Assembly (NCBI RefSeq): GCF_002209565.1 | Contig: NZ_NJIH01000001.1 | Coordinates: 1-64,000, forward strand | Source of the DNA: Candidimonas nitroreducens | GTDB lineage: Bacteria; Pseudomonadota; Gammaproteobacteria; Burkholderiales; Burkholderiaceae_B | DNA: 64,000 nt | Direction: 5' to 3' | Shown here: positions 1 to 8,783 of the stretch, piece after piece | Layout of the letters: each line of letters opens with the position of its first letter | How positions within the stretch are numbered: the first letter of the stretch is position 1 | The notes under the pieces: model-generated | Told to the model about the DNA's origin: nothing | Database searches by the model: none | Seen by the model: the letters and a program-made list of their open reading frames with translations, nothing else | Program-made: the position numbers and the translations under genes

Positions 1-2
1 TG

Positions 3-110
3 TTTTATAACCCCGTTCGCATACATTCCACATTGGGGTACTTAGCCCCCGACGCCTATGAGCAAGTAGAAGCCCAAAAAACTCGCTTTAAACTGTCTAC
101 TAAAACTTGA
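3..110 (+). mobile_element. IS3-family transposase, C-terminal fragment (cut by window edge)
   Basis: Reading frame 3 gives FYNPVRIHSTLGYLAPDAY and continues to a TGA at 108-110. The FYNxxRxHSxLGYxxP signature is the extreme C-terminus of the DDE integrase-type transposase (OrfB) of IS3-family elements. Only about 35 residues lie in the window, so the intactness of the element is unknown. Its right inverted repeat should lie just beyond the stop, but I could not define it. It places an insertion sequence directly beside the sugar-acid operon that starts at 258. From 111 to 257 I see no other gene. Confidence 0.75.
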
Positions 111-257
111 CCACAACAAGGCCTACATCGCGGCCCGGATAGCTGCGGGCGATGCGTTGTGGGGTGTATTCCCCGCTGATGACCGAACCAAGGCGGATTA
201 TCAGAATTGGGTGTCGAGTGGACGCCCGCTCGTGGCGGCCGCGCCTCGGGAGCATTC

Positions 258-1139
258 ATGAGCAAGGCGCGTCCCGTGAGGATGGGAACACTGATCGATT
301 GCGAGGCGCACGCCCCGCAAATCAGGTCGTCCGATGGCGTCTGCCACTGGGTGTTGCGTTGCGCCCGCTTCCTGGTCGTCTTGACGCGCACGGTCGATGA
401 AACCACGTTGGTGCGTGAATCGGACGTGGATGAACACATGGCGATCATTCCCCCCGGCATGGAGGCCGTCGCCGATGTCGAGGGCGACCGGCGGGCGTCT
501 TCGGGTGACGCTTTGCTCATTATGCCGCCCGGACGCAGCGAATTGCGCCTGCGCGGAGGCGGCGTCTTGACGCGGGTCTTCTCGAGCCGGGCTGTCGACC
601 TCGCGGCAAGGGCCGTCAATGCGGCAGACTATGAAACGCTTGAGCCAAGTTTGCGGCAGGTAGCCGATTGGCCGCCGCCCCTGGAGGGATATCGCCTACG
701 GCACTACGCCTTGTCGGGATACGCGCCGCATAAGGGCATTTCCAGGGTTTTCCGCTCGACGAACCTCATGGTCAACATCATGTTCCCCTACGAGTCACCG
801 CGTGATCCGCACGATTTGATGCCTCATGCGCACGAGGATTTCGAGCAGATCACGGTCACTCCGGCAGGGCGGTTCATTCATCATCTGCGCACCCCTTGGG
901 ACATGGATTCCGCGCAATGGAGGGATGATGTGCACATGCGGGTCGGCAGCCCGTCAGCCTTGTCCATCCCGGATCGCCTGATCCATACCACCCAGGCGAT
1001 GGAGGCGGGATGTCGAATCATCGATGTATTCGGGCCTCCTCGTATGGACTTCTCTCTTGTCCCCGGCATGGTTCTCAATGGCCACGAGTATCCCATGCCT
1101 GAAGCGGGGGCTGGAGCCTCGGGTCTCGAAGATACATAG
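258..1139 (+). CDS. cupin-like protein of unknown function
   Basis: This is a 293-residue protein with no signal peptide. The ATG at 258 was chosen because CGGGAG sits 6-11 bases upstream; an in-frame ATG at 207 lacks a comparable site. The C-terminal half has a cupin-like metal pattern: PHAHEDFEQ (H190, H192, E196) and a later H243 in LIHTTQ. The N-terminal half (residues 60-115) also looks like a cupin strand set, so a bicupin fold is likely. It leads the operon and is followed 156 bp later by a Bug receptor and sugar-acid enzymes, so an isomerase or ligand-sensing role is plausible. The family was not recognised and no reaction is assigned. Confidence 0.6.
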   Translation: MSKARPVRMGTLIDCEAHAPQIRSSDGVCHWVLRCARFLVVLTRTVDETTLVRESDVDEHMAIIPPGMEAVADVEGDRRASSGDALLIMPPGRSELRLRGGGVLTRVFSSRAVDLAARAVNAADYETLEPSLRQVADWPPPLEGYRLRHYALSGYAPHKGISRVFRSTNLMVNIMFPYESPRDPHDLMPHAHEDFEQITVTPAGRFIHHLRTPWDMDSAQWRDDVHMRVGSPSALSIPDRLIHTTQAMEAGCRIIDVFGPPRMDFSLVPGMVLNGHEYPMPEAGAGASGLEDT

Positions 1140-1295
1140 AAGATATACATAGGGGTCTCAGAGGCCTCGCAAGCGGCAATAGTTTTCTGAAGCAAACCAT
1201 AAGGTGCGGCATGTTGCGCCGAGCACCGCGGCAGGGTGTTGCCTTTCGGCACGCTTCAAACAATGCAATTTGAAATCAAAAACCAGGAGATATTC

Positions 1296-2258
1296 ATGCG
1301 TGCACTGATCAAGGCCTTCTATTTGATGATGGCGTTCGTTTTTTTGCCCTCCGCGTGGGCCGGAGCTTATCCGGACAAGCCCATACGGCTGATCGTCCCT
1401 TATGCCGCCGGCGGTGCGACAGATGTTCTTGCACGTATGCTGGCCATGAAGATGGGAGCGCTGCTCAAGCAGCCTATTATCGTGGTCGACCAGGCGGGGG
1501 CTGGCGGCACGATAGGCGCTGCCAATGTCGCGCACGCGACCCCGGACGGCTATACGTTATTGTTTGGTACCAGCTCCACCCAGGCGATCAACCCTGTCGT
1601 CTACTCGAAGCTGAGCTACGATGCCGTCAAGGACTTTGCGCCCATTACCACCGTGGCCATGAGCGACTACGCTCTAGTAGTTCCTGGCAATTCTCCCTAT
1701 AAGACTATAGGCGAGCTGCTGCATAGCAAATCGTCCAAGCCTTTGCGGTATGCGTCGAATGGCGTCGGCACCACCAGTCACCTTGCGTCGGCGCTGCTGG
1801 CTATAAAGACCGGGCTCAATGTCCTACATATTCCGTATCGCGCCAGTGCGCCCGCCGAAAACGACCTCATGGGTGGGCAAGTCGATTTTCTGATCGACAA
1901 TTCGTCGACCGCGGTACAGAACGCCAGCACGGGAAAACTGCGGATTCTGGCGACCACGGGCGCTGAGCGCGGAGACATCACCAAGAATATCCCGACGCTT
2001 GCCGAAGCGGGTGTAAAGGGCTACGAGATAGTAGGCTGGTGGATGCTTGTCGCTCCCAAAGGAACTCCGGACAACGTCCTGGAAAAGCTGCATTCCGCGG
2101 CCGTCCAAGCCATGAAAGACCCGGAGGTGGCCAAACGCATGAAAGCGCTTGGTGCCTCGCCCACTCCGTCTTCCAGCGAAGATGCACAGAAGTTCGTTGC
2201 GTCCGAGCTGAAGAAATTCAAGGACATAGCCGCCGCGATCCATCTTCAGCTGGATTGA
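1296..2258 (+). CDS. Bug-family (TTT) periplasmic solute receptor
   Basis: A 320-residue secreted binding protein of the tripartite tricarboxylate transporter receptor type. The signal peptide is residues 1-22 (ending SAWA), followed by YPDKPIRLIVPYAAGG, the first strand and glycine loop that bind ligand carboxylates in this family. PDGYTLLFG near residue 85 is the second signature. The start at 1296 has CAGGAG upstream; an earlier in-frame ATG at 1236 would bury the signal peptide. No TctA/TctB membrane subunits lie nearby. Its position between a cupin-like protein and sugar-acid enzymes suggests that it delivers an aldonate or hexuronate-like acid. Confidence 0.9.
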   Translation: MRALIKAFYLMMAFVFLPSAWAGAYPDKPIRLIVPYAAGGATDVLARMLAMKMGALLKQPIIVVDQAGAGGTIGAANVAHATPDGYTLLFGTSSTQAINPVVYSKLSYDAVKDFAPITTVAMSDYALVVPGNSPYKTIGELLHSKSSKPLRYASNGVGTTSHLASALLAIKTGLNVLHIPYRASAPAENDLMGGQVDFLIDNSSTAVQNASTGKLRILATTGAERGDITKNIPTLAEAGVKGYEIVGWWMLVAPKGTPDNVLEKLHSAAVQAMKDPEVAKRMKALGASPTPSSSEDAQKFVASELKKFKDIAAAIHLQLD

Positions 2259-2291
2259 CGTTTTTTTTGAAACACTAATGGAGCCATCATC

Positions 2292-3383
2292 ATGCCGATA
2301 CGCGATTACGCTCGCTTTCCGGTGGTCTCGGTAGTCTCGGTTCTTCGCCGGCTTTTTATCTGCGAGGGCCTCGACGCGGACAAGGCGCGCAGCGTATCGG
2401 AAGCCTTGGTTCGCGCCGATATGATGGGCCACCATAGCCATGGCGTGGCGCTTGTTCCTTGGTACATGCAGGCGCTGACGTCGGGGCAGATGGCACGGCA
2501 GGGCGAGCCTGCCGTGCTCTCCGACAGGGGCGCTTGCATTGCCTGGCAGGGGAATCGCCTGCCCGGAGCCTGGCTGCTGGACTTGGCTTCTGATTTGCTG
2601 ATCGAGAGATCGGCGCAGTTCGGGGTGGTAACCCTGACCATCGCCGGCGCGCATCACACAGGCGCGCTGGCGGTCTACTTGCCGCGGTTCACTGAACGCG
2701 GATTGATGCCGATAATCAGTTGCTCGGGGCCGGCGGCCCAAGGCGTTGCGCCTTACGGCGGACGGCAGGGCGTGTTCACGCCCAACCCCCTGGCCTGCGG
2801 CATTCCCAGCACGGACGATCCCATACTCATCGATATTAGCGCGTCGATCACCACTACCAACCGAGCGAGGCAATTGACACAGGCTGGAGAGCTGTTTCCG
2901 GCCGAATGGGTGCTGGATGCGCAGGGCTGCCCGACACGGGATCCCGCCGCATTGACCTCCGGCGGGGGAACCCTGCTGCCCGTGGGGGGGCTGGATCACG
3001 GCCACAAAGGCTACGCAATGGCCTTGCTGGTCGAAGCGCTCACTCAAGGCCTGTCGGGGCTTGGCCGGCACACCGCACCTACAGGGGTGCTGATGAACGT
3101 TTTCCTGCAGGTCATCGACCCTGGCGCTTTTGGCGGCGCGGATGCCTTCAAAGAAGAAATGTCCTGGCTCAGACGCTCCTGTAGGGATAATCCGCCTCGT
3201 CCAGGCGTAGAGCGTGTGCGTGTTCCGGGCGAGCATGGTTTGGCCGAAATGCGCCGGGCGCAAGAGCAGGGGGTCTTGCTGCCCGCGGCGGCATTGTCCG
3301 GACTGGGCCCATATTTGAATAAGCATGAGTTACAGTGGCCCGACTGTGTCGAGGCCGGGTCAGCACGGAGAGTCGAGCAATGA
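2292..3383 (+). CDS. Ldh2/malate-lactate dehydrogenase-family oxidoreductase
   Basis: A 363-residue protein of the NAD(P)-dependent family that includes YlbC, malate dehydrogenase Mdh2 and 2,3-diketogulonate reductase. ADMMGHHSHGV (about residues 51-61) matches the family's ADxxGxxSHG substrate loop, and HGHKGYAMALLVE near residue 240 matches the conserved GxKGYGL segment. It starts 33 bp after the Bug gene and overlaps the next gene by 4 bp (ATGA at 3380), so translation is probably coupled. Known members oxidise 2-hydroxy acids or reduce 2-keto acids, which fits an operon that degrades a sugar acid. The exact substrate cannot be read from sequence. Confidence 0.85.
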   Translation: MPIRDYARFPVVSVVSVLRRLFICEGLDADKARSVSEALVRADMMGHHSHGVALVPWYMQALTSGQMARQGEPAVLSDRGACIAWQGNRLPGAWLLDLASDLLIERSAQFGVVTLTIAGAHHTGALAVYLPRFTERGLMPIISCSGPAAQGVAPYGGRQGVFTPNPLACGIPSTDDPILIDISASITTTNRARQLTQAGELFPAEWVLDAQGCPTRDPAALTSGGGTLLPVGGLDHGHKGYAMALLVEALTQGLSGLGRHTAPTGVLMNVFLQVIDPGAFGGADAFKEEMSWLRRSCRDNPPRPGVERVRVPGEHGLAEMRRAQEQGVLLPAAALSGLGPYLNKHELQWPDCVEAGSARRVEQ

Positions 3384-4549
3384 ACAAAGAAGCAAGCGAT
3401 TTGCGGTTCCAAGGGTACCTGCGCAAGGACGGCAAGGTCGGGACGCGCAACTTCCTGGCCGTGGCGATCGTGGGAAACTGCGCAGCCTCGGCCGCGCGCA
3501 TGGTAGCGCAATGGTTCACCCCGGAACGCCTTGCGCGATATCCCAATGTCGACGGCGTAATTCCCGTCATACACGAGTTGGGCTGCGGCATGGAAAAAAG
3601 CGGCGAGCCCATGAACTTGTTGCGCCGTACTCTTGGAGGAGCCATACGCAACCCCAACGTTGCAGGTGCGGTGGTAATGGCTCTGGGTTGTGACCGGAAC
3701 AATATTTATGCCTTTCTCGAGCAAGAGCATCTCGAGGTCGGGCCGGCTTTGCAGTCCGTGGTACTGCAGGAGGTCGGAGGAACCGCCCGGGCTGTCGAGC
3801 GAGGCGTGGCGGCGATCGAAGCCATGCTGCCGTGGGCGAATGAAACCAGCCGCAGGCAAGTCGCGCTCGAGCACTTGTGCGTGGGCGTCCTGCTGGAGCG
3901 GGAAGTCCGTGGATCCATGTCGCACGCGGCGATCAACGCGGCGGTCGACCTGCTTGTGGCCGCCGGCGGTACTGTGGTGATGTCGCAGACCATGGATGCC
4001 GCCACGGAACTTGCCGGGAGATCCACCGAAACGTCGCGCCAGGCGCTGGAGCAGCGTATTCATTGGTGGAAGTCGCAATTATCGGCTGCGGCGCCGGAGC
4101 ATACTGCTACCGCGGCGACGCCCGCCCCGGGCATCCCTGCATACACCGGGCGCGCACATGTGGAAGACGTGGTCGCCTATGCGCACGCTGTGTCGGGTTC
4201 GGGCTTGATACTGATGGATTCTCCGTCCAACCTTGCCGTGTGCGCCACCGGGCAGATTGCCGCCGGCGCGACTTTGCTTTGTGCGTCGGCCCGCGGCGCT
4301 GATGTGTTCAACGCTGCGGGGGCACCGGCAATGTGCATGTCGGCAGCCGACCGCAGTACGCCGGGCCTGAGTGCCGATCTGGACTTGTATTTCGACGCGG
4401 ATGCCTTGGCCGTTCAGTCGCCCGAGCAGTTGGGATCGATTCTCTTGAATCAATGGATTGCTCATGCGGGCGGTGAGCCGACCAGGGGCGAGGAGTTCGG
4501 CATGGCCGAGACCGGATTTGCGCCTTGGCCTATCGGTGTATTTGCGTAA
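3380..4549 (+). CDS. UxaA-family (altronate dehydratase-like) subunit lacking the SAF domain
   Basis: A 389-residue protein homologous to the large lyase domain of altronate/galactarate dehydratases. GKVGTRNFLAVAIVGNC near the N-terminus is the family entry motif. It keeps the first two cysteine motifs, GCGM (68-71) and LGCDRNNI (102-109). The third family motif, QCGGSDG, is replaced around residues 171-178 by LLEREVRG, and the later FTTGRGS segment reads ASARGAD. It has no N-terminal SAF domain. The next gene, 13 bp downstream, shows the opposite pattern. The start overlaps the previous stop as ATGA. It probably acts with its neighbour rather than alone. Confidence 0.8.
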   Translation: MNKEASDLRFQGYLRKDGKVGTRNFLAVAIVGNCAASAARMVAQWFTPERLARYPNVDGVIPVIHELGCGMEKSGEPMNLLRRTLGGAIRNPNVAGAVVMALGCDRNNIYAFLEQEHLEVGPALQSVVLQEVGGTARAVERGVAAIEAMLPWANETSRRQVALEHLCVGVLLEREVRGSMSHAAINAAVDLLVAAGGTVVMSQTMDAATELAGRSTETSRQALEQRIHWWKSQLSAAAPEHTATAATPAPGIPAYTGRAHVEDVVAYAHAVSGSGLILMDSPSNLAVCATGQIAAGATLLCASARGADVFNAAGAPAMCMSAADRSTPGLSADLDLYFDADALAVQSPEQLGSILLNQWIAHAGGEPTRGEEFGMAETGFAPWPIGVFA

Positions 4550-4561
4550 GGAATGATCTCC

Positions 4562-6151
4562 ATGGAAACCAAAACCGTCGAACCCAAACCCTTGAATATC
4601 CCGGTTGCAAGCGCGCCTGGCGCTGCGGCCTTGCGCAACCCCTTCATCAGGCTGGATCCCAACGACAATATCGTGGTCGCCCGCGTCGACGTTCCTGCGG
4701 GAACTTTCGTGCACAGCGTGGGGGTGACGACACTGCACCGCGTGCCAGCGGGGCACAAGATTGCGGTGCGCGGTTTGAAGAAGGGCGAACCGATTTTGAA
4801 ACACAACACCACGATAGGGTTTGCCGGCGAGAATATCGAGGCGGGAAGCTGGGTTCATAGCCATAACATCGAGTTCGGCAACCTGGTGAAGGACTATCGC
4901 CACGGCCTCGATTATCGGCCGACGGAGTTCCTGCCTTTCGAGCAGCGTGCCCGGTTTCAGGGCATTGTACGCAGCGACGGCTCCGTGGCAACCCGGAATT
5001 ATGTCGGTGTCATCGCGGTCAGCCAGCGGGCCGCTGCCGTGGTGCGGAAGATATGCGCTGCATTCGGCGCCGACAAAATGCAGCAATATCCGCAGGTCGA
5101 TGGCGTCGCGCCCTATACCTATACTCTGGGCGCCGATGAGAGATCCGCAGAGGAGGCCATCGGCGTGCTGCAGCGAACCTTGGCCGGGTACGCACGCCAT
5201 GTCAATCATGCCGGCGTGCTGCTTGTCGCGTACGGGGAAGAGCACTTGGGTATCGAGTCGTTGCTGCAAAACGAGGCGCTTACGCCTTCCGAGACATTGC
5301 GGACGCTGGTCATACGCGATGCCGGCGGCATATCCGCCGCAGTGGCGCAGGGCGTGCAGGCCGTCGAGAACCTGCTGGCTACCGCGAATCAGGTGCGGCG
5401 CGAAAGTGTTTCCGCCGAACATATCGTCGTCGCGCTGCAGTGCGGCGGCTCGGACGGCTTCTCGGGCCTTTCGGCAAACCCGGCCTTGGGCAGGGCCATG
5501 GAACTGCTGATCCGCAACGGCGGTACGGCGGTGCTGTCCGAGACCTCCGAGATTTTCGGCGTCGAGCAGACATTGACCGCACGCGCCCGGACTCCGGACA
5601 TCGGACGCAAGCTGGTGCGCCGCATCGAGTGGTGGCTGGATTACAACCGGGGCCGGGACACGCAAATCAACGGCCAGGTAAGCCCTGGGAACAACGCGGG
5701 CGGCTTGGCGAATGTGCTGGAGAAATCACTGGGAGGCGTAAAGAAGGGGGGCAATGCTCCATTGATGCAGGTCTATGAATACGCCGAGCCTATCAAAGAG
5801 CATGGCCTCGTCTTCATGGATACCCCGGGCTATGACCCCGTGGCCGCCACGGGCCAGATCGCCGGCGGTGCGAACTTGGTATGTTTTACTACCGGCCGAG
5901 GGTCGTGTTTCGGCTCGTTGCCCGCGCCGACCATAAAACTGGCCAGCAATACGCCGATGTTCGTCCGCATGGAGGCTGATATGGACATCAACTGCGGCCC
6001 GGTGATCGATGGCGAAATGGATATCGAAGAAATGGGGCAGCAGATCTTTGCCCGCATTCTTTCCCACGCCTCGGGGGTAGCGACGAAAAGCGAATCTCTG
6101 GGCGTCGGCAGCAACGAGTTCGTGCCTTGGCCGGTGGGCGTCATGCGATAA
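4562..6151 (+). CDS. UxaA-family (altronate dehydratase-like) protein with SAF domain
   Basis: A 529-residue protein. It has a SAF-type domain (about residues 28-105, NIVVARVDVPAG) followed by the altronase lyase domain. Later family motifs are intact: QCGGSDGFSG (293-302), LSETSEIFGVEQ, SPGNNAGG, DTPGYDPVAATGQIAGGAN and FTTGRGS. The early cysteine motifs are lost: the GCGM position reads LGADERSA (about 189-196) and the LGCE position reads AYGEEHLG (223-230). ATG 4562 was chosen over 4553 because AAGGA lies 9 bases before it. Together with the preceding gene it covers all family motifs once. Confidence 0.85.
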   Translation: METKTVEPKPLNIPVASAPGAAALRNPFIRLDPNDNIVVARVDVPAGTFVHSVGVTTLHRVPAGHKIAVRGLKKGEPILKHNTTIGFAGENIEAGSWVHSHNIEFGNLVKDYRHGLDYRPTEFLPFEQRARFQGIVRSDGSVATRNYVGVIAVSQRAAAVVRKICAAFGADKMQQYPQVDGVAPYTYTLGADERSAEEAIGVLQRTLAGYARHVNHAGVLLVAYGEEHLGIESLLQNEALTPSETLRTLVIRDAGGISAAVAQGVQAVENLLATANQVRRESVSAEHIVVALQCGGSDGFSGLSANPALGRAMELLIRNGGTAVLSETSEIFGVEQTLTARARTPDIGRKLVRRIEWWLDYNRGRDTQINGQVSPGNNAGGLANVLEKSLGGVKKGGNAPLMQVYEYAEPIKEHGLVFMDTPGYDPVAATGQIAGGANLVCFTTGRGSCFGSLPAPTIKLASNTPMFVRMEADMDINCGPVIDGEMDIEEMGQQIFARILSHASGVATKSESLGVGSNEFVPWPVGVMR

Positions 6152-6325
6152 CTGCCGCTATTGAGCCGCGTGGGTTCCCATAACGTGGGATTTCTATAAG
6201 AAATACCGGCGCATAGGCCAAAAAATACTTTTGCGGAACCGATGCGGCATGCAGAATGAATACGTGTTCATTCTTTGCTGCGGTTCGGGTCGGAGGCGTT
6301 CGACTCGATCCGAACCGGGATTCTC

Positions 6326-7411
6326 ATGTATATCAGCGAGCAATTGCTCAATCCGGACGAACGTCGGCTGCGTCTGTCCGCTCAACTCGGTGTGGAGCAC
6401 GTCGTCCTGGACAATCGCGGCACCGAGATGGTGTCGGCTGCGGGCGGCGTCAATGCCTGGGACTCGGCCAGGCTCAAAGCCTATCGGCAATGGGTCGAAG
6501 GTTTCGATCTGAAGCTCGATGTGTTTGCATTGGACGTCGGGTCGATTTTGCTGGATTCCTTGCTGGATCTGGAAGGCGCCCGGCGCCAGCGCGACGTCCT
6601 GGCGCAGAACATAAAAAAGGCTGCGGATGCCGGCATCACTTGTTTGAAGTACAACGTGCAGATGGTGGGCATTACACGTACCGGCATGAAGCCGGGGCGG
6701 GGTGGGGCACGCAACTCGAGTTTCGTCCATGCCGAGTATCGGCCGGAAGAAGACCGCAAGCATTCGTATTGGGGGGTGGGCTACCCTACAGATCAGGCAG
6801 AGGGCGGAACGGATACGGCGATGCTCTGCGGCCAGAAGGTTGCGCGCGAGGTGCCCCCGGTGACGGAAAAGGCGGGATGGGATGCGATCGAGTTCTTGAT
6901 CGAAGGCCTGGTGCCGGCCGCCGACAATGCGGGCGTGCGCCTGGCGTGCCATCCCCACGACCCGGCCTATCCGGTGGGTGGGTTGAACGGTGTCGAACAT
7001 GTGGTGGGTTCGGCAGACGGGTTGCGTAAATTCTTGTCGCTGAGCTCGAGCCGCAACCATGGATTGAACTTCTGCCAGGGGACGGTTGCGGAAATGTTCC
7101 GTGACCCGGGTGCGGCGATGATTCCGGTCATAGAAGAGTTTGCCGCCACCGGCCGGATTTTCATGGTGCATTTTCGCAATATCCGCGGCGGCTACCTGGA
7201 TTTCCAGGAGGTGTTCCCGGACGAAGGCGACGTGGACATGTTCCAGGCCATCAAGGCTTACCAGCGAGGCGGCTATGCCGGGCCTCTGTGTCCCGACCAC
7301 GTGCCCATTTCAGCTCTGGACGAGAAGCGCGAGCGTTTCATGGCGTTTGCCCTGGGCTATACAAGAGGCCTGCTGCAGGCCGCGGGCGTCTGGCATACCC
7401 CCGCAAGATGA
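6326..7411 (+). CDS. UxuA-like (mannonate dehydratase family) enzyme
   Basis: A 361-residue TIM-barrel protein related to mannonate dehydratase UxuA, a Mn/Fe-dependent lyase that forms 2-keto-3-deoxygluconate. The residues that mark the family are visible: CHPHDP (about 211-216), NFCQGTVAEM, FMVHFRNIRG, EGDVDMFQAIKAY and CPDHVP. The start at 6326 gives a normal N-terminus; an upstream in-frame ATG at 6275 has no clear ribosome site. It follows the UxaA pair by 174 bp on the same strand. UxaA- and UxuA-type dehydratases act on epimeric hexonates, so the operon could process more than one isomer. Confidence 0.85.
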   Translation: MYISEQLLNPDERRLRLSAQLGVEHVVLDNRGTEMVSAAGGVNAWDSARLKAYRQWVEGFDLKLDVFALDVGSILLDSLLDLEGARRQRDVLAQNIKKAADAGITCLKYNVQMVGITRTGMKPGRGGARNSSFVHAEYRPEEDRKHSYWGVGYPTDQAEGGTDTAMLCGQKVAREVPPVTEKAGWDAIEFLIEGLVPAADNAGVRLACHPHDPAYPVGGLNGVEHVVGSADGLRKFLSLSSSRNHGLNFCQGTVAEMFRDPGAAMIPVIEEFAATGRIFMVHFRNIRGGYLDFQEVFPDEGDVDMFQAIKAYQRGGYAGPLCPDHVPISALDEKRERFMAFALGYTRGLLQAAGVWHTPAR

Positions 7412-7459
7412 CTGCGCCGTGCGGGTGGCGCCGCCACGGGTGGCCGCTGCGGCGCCCGG

Positions 7460-8521
7460 TTATGCGCTTTCCCGTTCGATAATTTCGAAACCGACGTCCA
7501 GGATGCGTTGGTGGCGAGCCCGAGGCTCGCCACCGAATCTGCGCAACAAGGCTTGCGCAGTCTGCCGCCCGATTTCCCGCGCCTGTACCCGTACGGTCGT
7601 CAGGGGCGGGTAGCTGGCTTCGGCCATGGCGAGATCCGAAAAACCGATGACTGCCAAACGTCCGGGAACGTCCCAGCCGCGGCGGCGGCATTCCAGCAGG
7701 GCGCCCGCGGCGAGGCTGTCGTTGCTGCAGAACACGCCCTGGATGTCAGGCTGTTTGCGCAGCAGCGAATTCGCGGCCTGGGCGCCCAGGGCGATGGATG
7801 AAGGCGGGTGCAGCAGCTCGGCATGCGCAGGCTGGGCTCCCAGCGCCGCCAGGCCCCGGTTGAGGCCGGCCAGGCGCTTCAGCGAGCGTTCTTCGCGCGC
7901 GCCGATGAAGCCGATGCGCAGCCGTGCACGACTGCCGAAATAGGCGGCCACGGCCTGGCCCGCGCCCGTATTGGAAAAGCCCACCACCGTATCGATAGGA
8001 CTGTCGGTCAGATCCCAGGTCTCGATCACGGGCAGGCCGAGCTTGCGCAATTTGCCGCGGACGCCGCGGTCGCGGGTGACGCCGGTGAGTACGATCGCGT
8101 CTACGCGCCGGCCGAGAAATGCATCTACGAGGCCGGCTTCCGCACGGGGATGATAATTGGACTGCGCCAGCATCAAGTGATAGCCGCTGGGCCCCAGCAC
8201 TGCCGCCAGCCCCTCCATGGTGTCGGCGTACCATGAGTTCGACAGTGTGGGCACGATCGCGCCCACGATGCGTGAGCGCGCGGAAGCCAGGCTGCCCGCG
8301 GTCAGATCCGGCACATAGCCCAGGCGCCGGATTGTGTCGAGCACCTTGGCCAGCGTCGCGGGTGCCAGCGTCTCGGGATAGTTCAGTGCGCGCGATACGG
8401 TCACCCGCGCCACCCCCGCGGCCTGGGCCACGTCTGACATGCGCACCGGCTGTCTGAGCCCTGATGCCGAGGACGAAGAAGATACGGAAGTGGCTGCCGG
8501 CGCGCCGATCCGTTTTGCCAT
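7460..8521 (-). CDS. LacI-family transcriptional regulator
   Basis: A 353-residue repressor. The helix-turn-helix is at about 28-50 (MSDVAQAAGVARVTVSRALN), the hinge helix at about 65-80, and a periplasmic-binding-protein-like effector domain follows (VGAIVPTLSNSWYADTMEGL, FCSNDSLAAGALLE). The Ser-rich first 20 residues are an extension typical of GntR-type gluconate repressors in this subfamily. It converges on the UxuA-like gene (48 bp apart) and diverges from the Bug receptor at 8784. It could therefore control either neighbour, sensing a sugar acid or its product. A 17-bp inverted repeat at 8588 is a candidate site. Confidence 0.92.
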   Translation of the reverse strand: MAKRIGAPAATSVSSSSSASGLRQPVRMSDVAQAAGVARVTVSRALNYPETLAPATLAKVLDTIRRLGYVPDLTAGSLASARSRIVGAIVPTLSNSWYADTMEGLAAVLGPSGYHLMLAQSNYHPRAEAGLVDAFLGRRVDAIVLTGVTRDRGVRGKLRKLGLPVIETWDLTDSPIDTVVGFSNTGAGQAVAAYFGSRARLRIGFIGAREERSLKRLAGLNRGLAALGAQPAHAELLHPPSSIALGAQAANSLLRKQPDIQGVFCSNDSLAAGALLECRRRGWDVPGRLAVIGFSDLAMAEASYPPLTTVRVQAREIGRQTAQALLRRFGGEPRARHQRILDVGFEIIERESA

Positions 8522-8587
8522 GGTTTTACCTCTGTTTGCCGTGGATGCCTGGGTACCGGGATCCGGATGCGGCGTGGCTGCGATTTT

Positions 8588-8604
8588 GTCTCATATCATG
8601 AGAC
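8588..8604. promoter_or_regulatory. candidate operator between lacI-type gene and Bug gene
   Basis: GTCTCAT and its exact complement ATGAGAC flank a 3-base spacer (ATC), giving a 17-bp dyad. It lies 67 bp upstream of the LacI-family start and 180 bp upstream of the Bug start, in a 262-bp divergent spacer. It lacks the central CG typical of LacI operators, so the cognate protein is uncertain. Confidence 0.4.
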
Positions 8605-8783
8605 TGAAGCTCTCGAGCAGCGCCGGCACCGCGTTTTGCAGCTTGCAGTATGGGGCCTGGGCGACAAAAATGGAAGCGCGTCCATATTGGAAGATGCAAT
8701 TTGCTTTGATCCGAATGTGCAGGGCGTTCTTCGTTCGCACAAATGGCCGAAACACCACTAATTCAGTTCGAGGAGATAAAGGC

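Noticed and set aside
1824-3326. 500-codon minus-strand open frame
   Set aside because: It is antisense to the Bug and Ldh2-family genes, whose protein motifs are clear.
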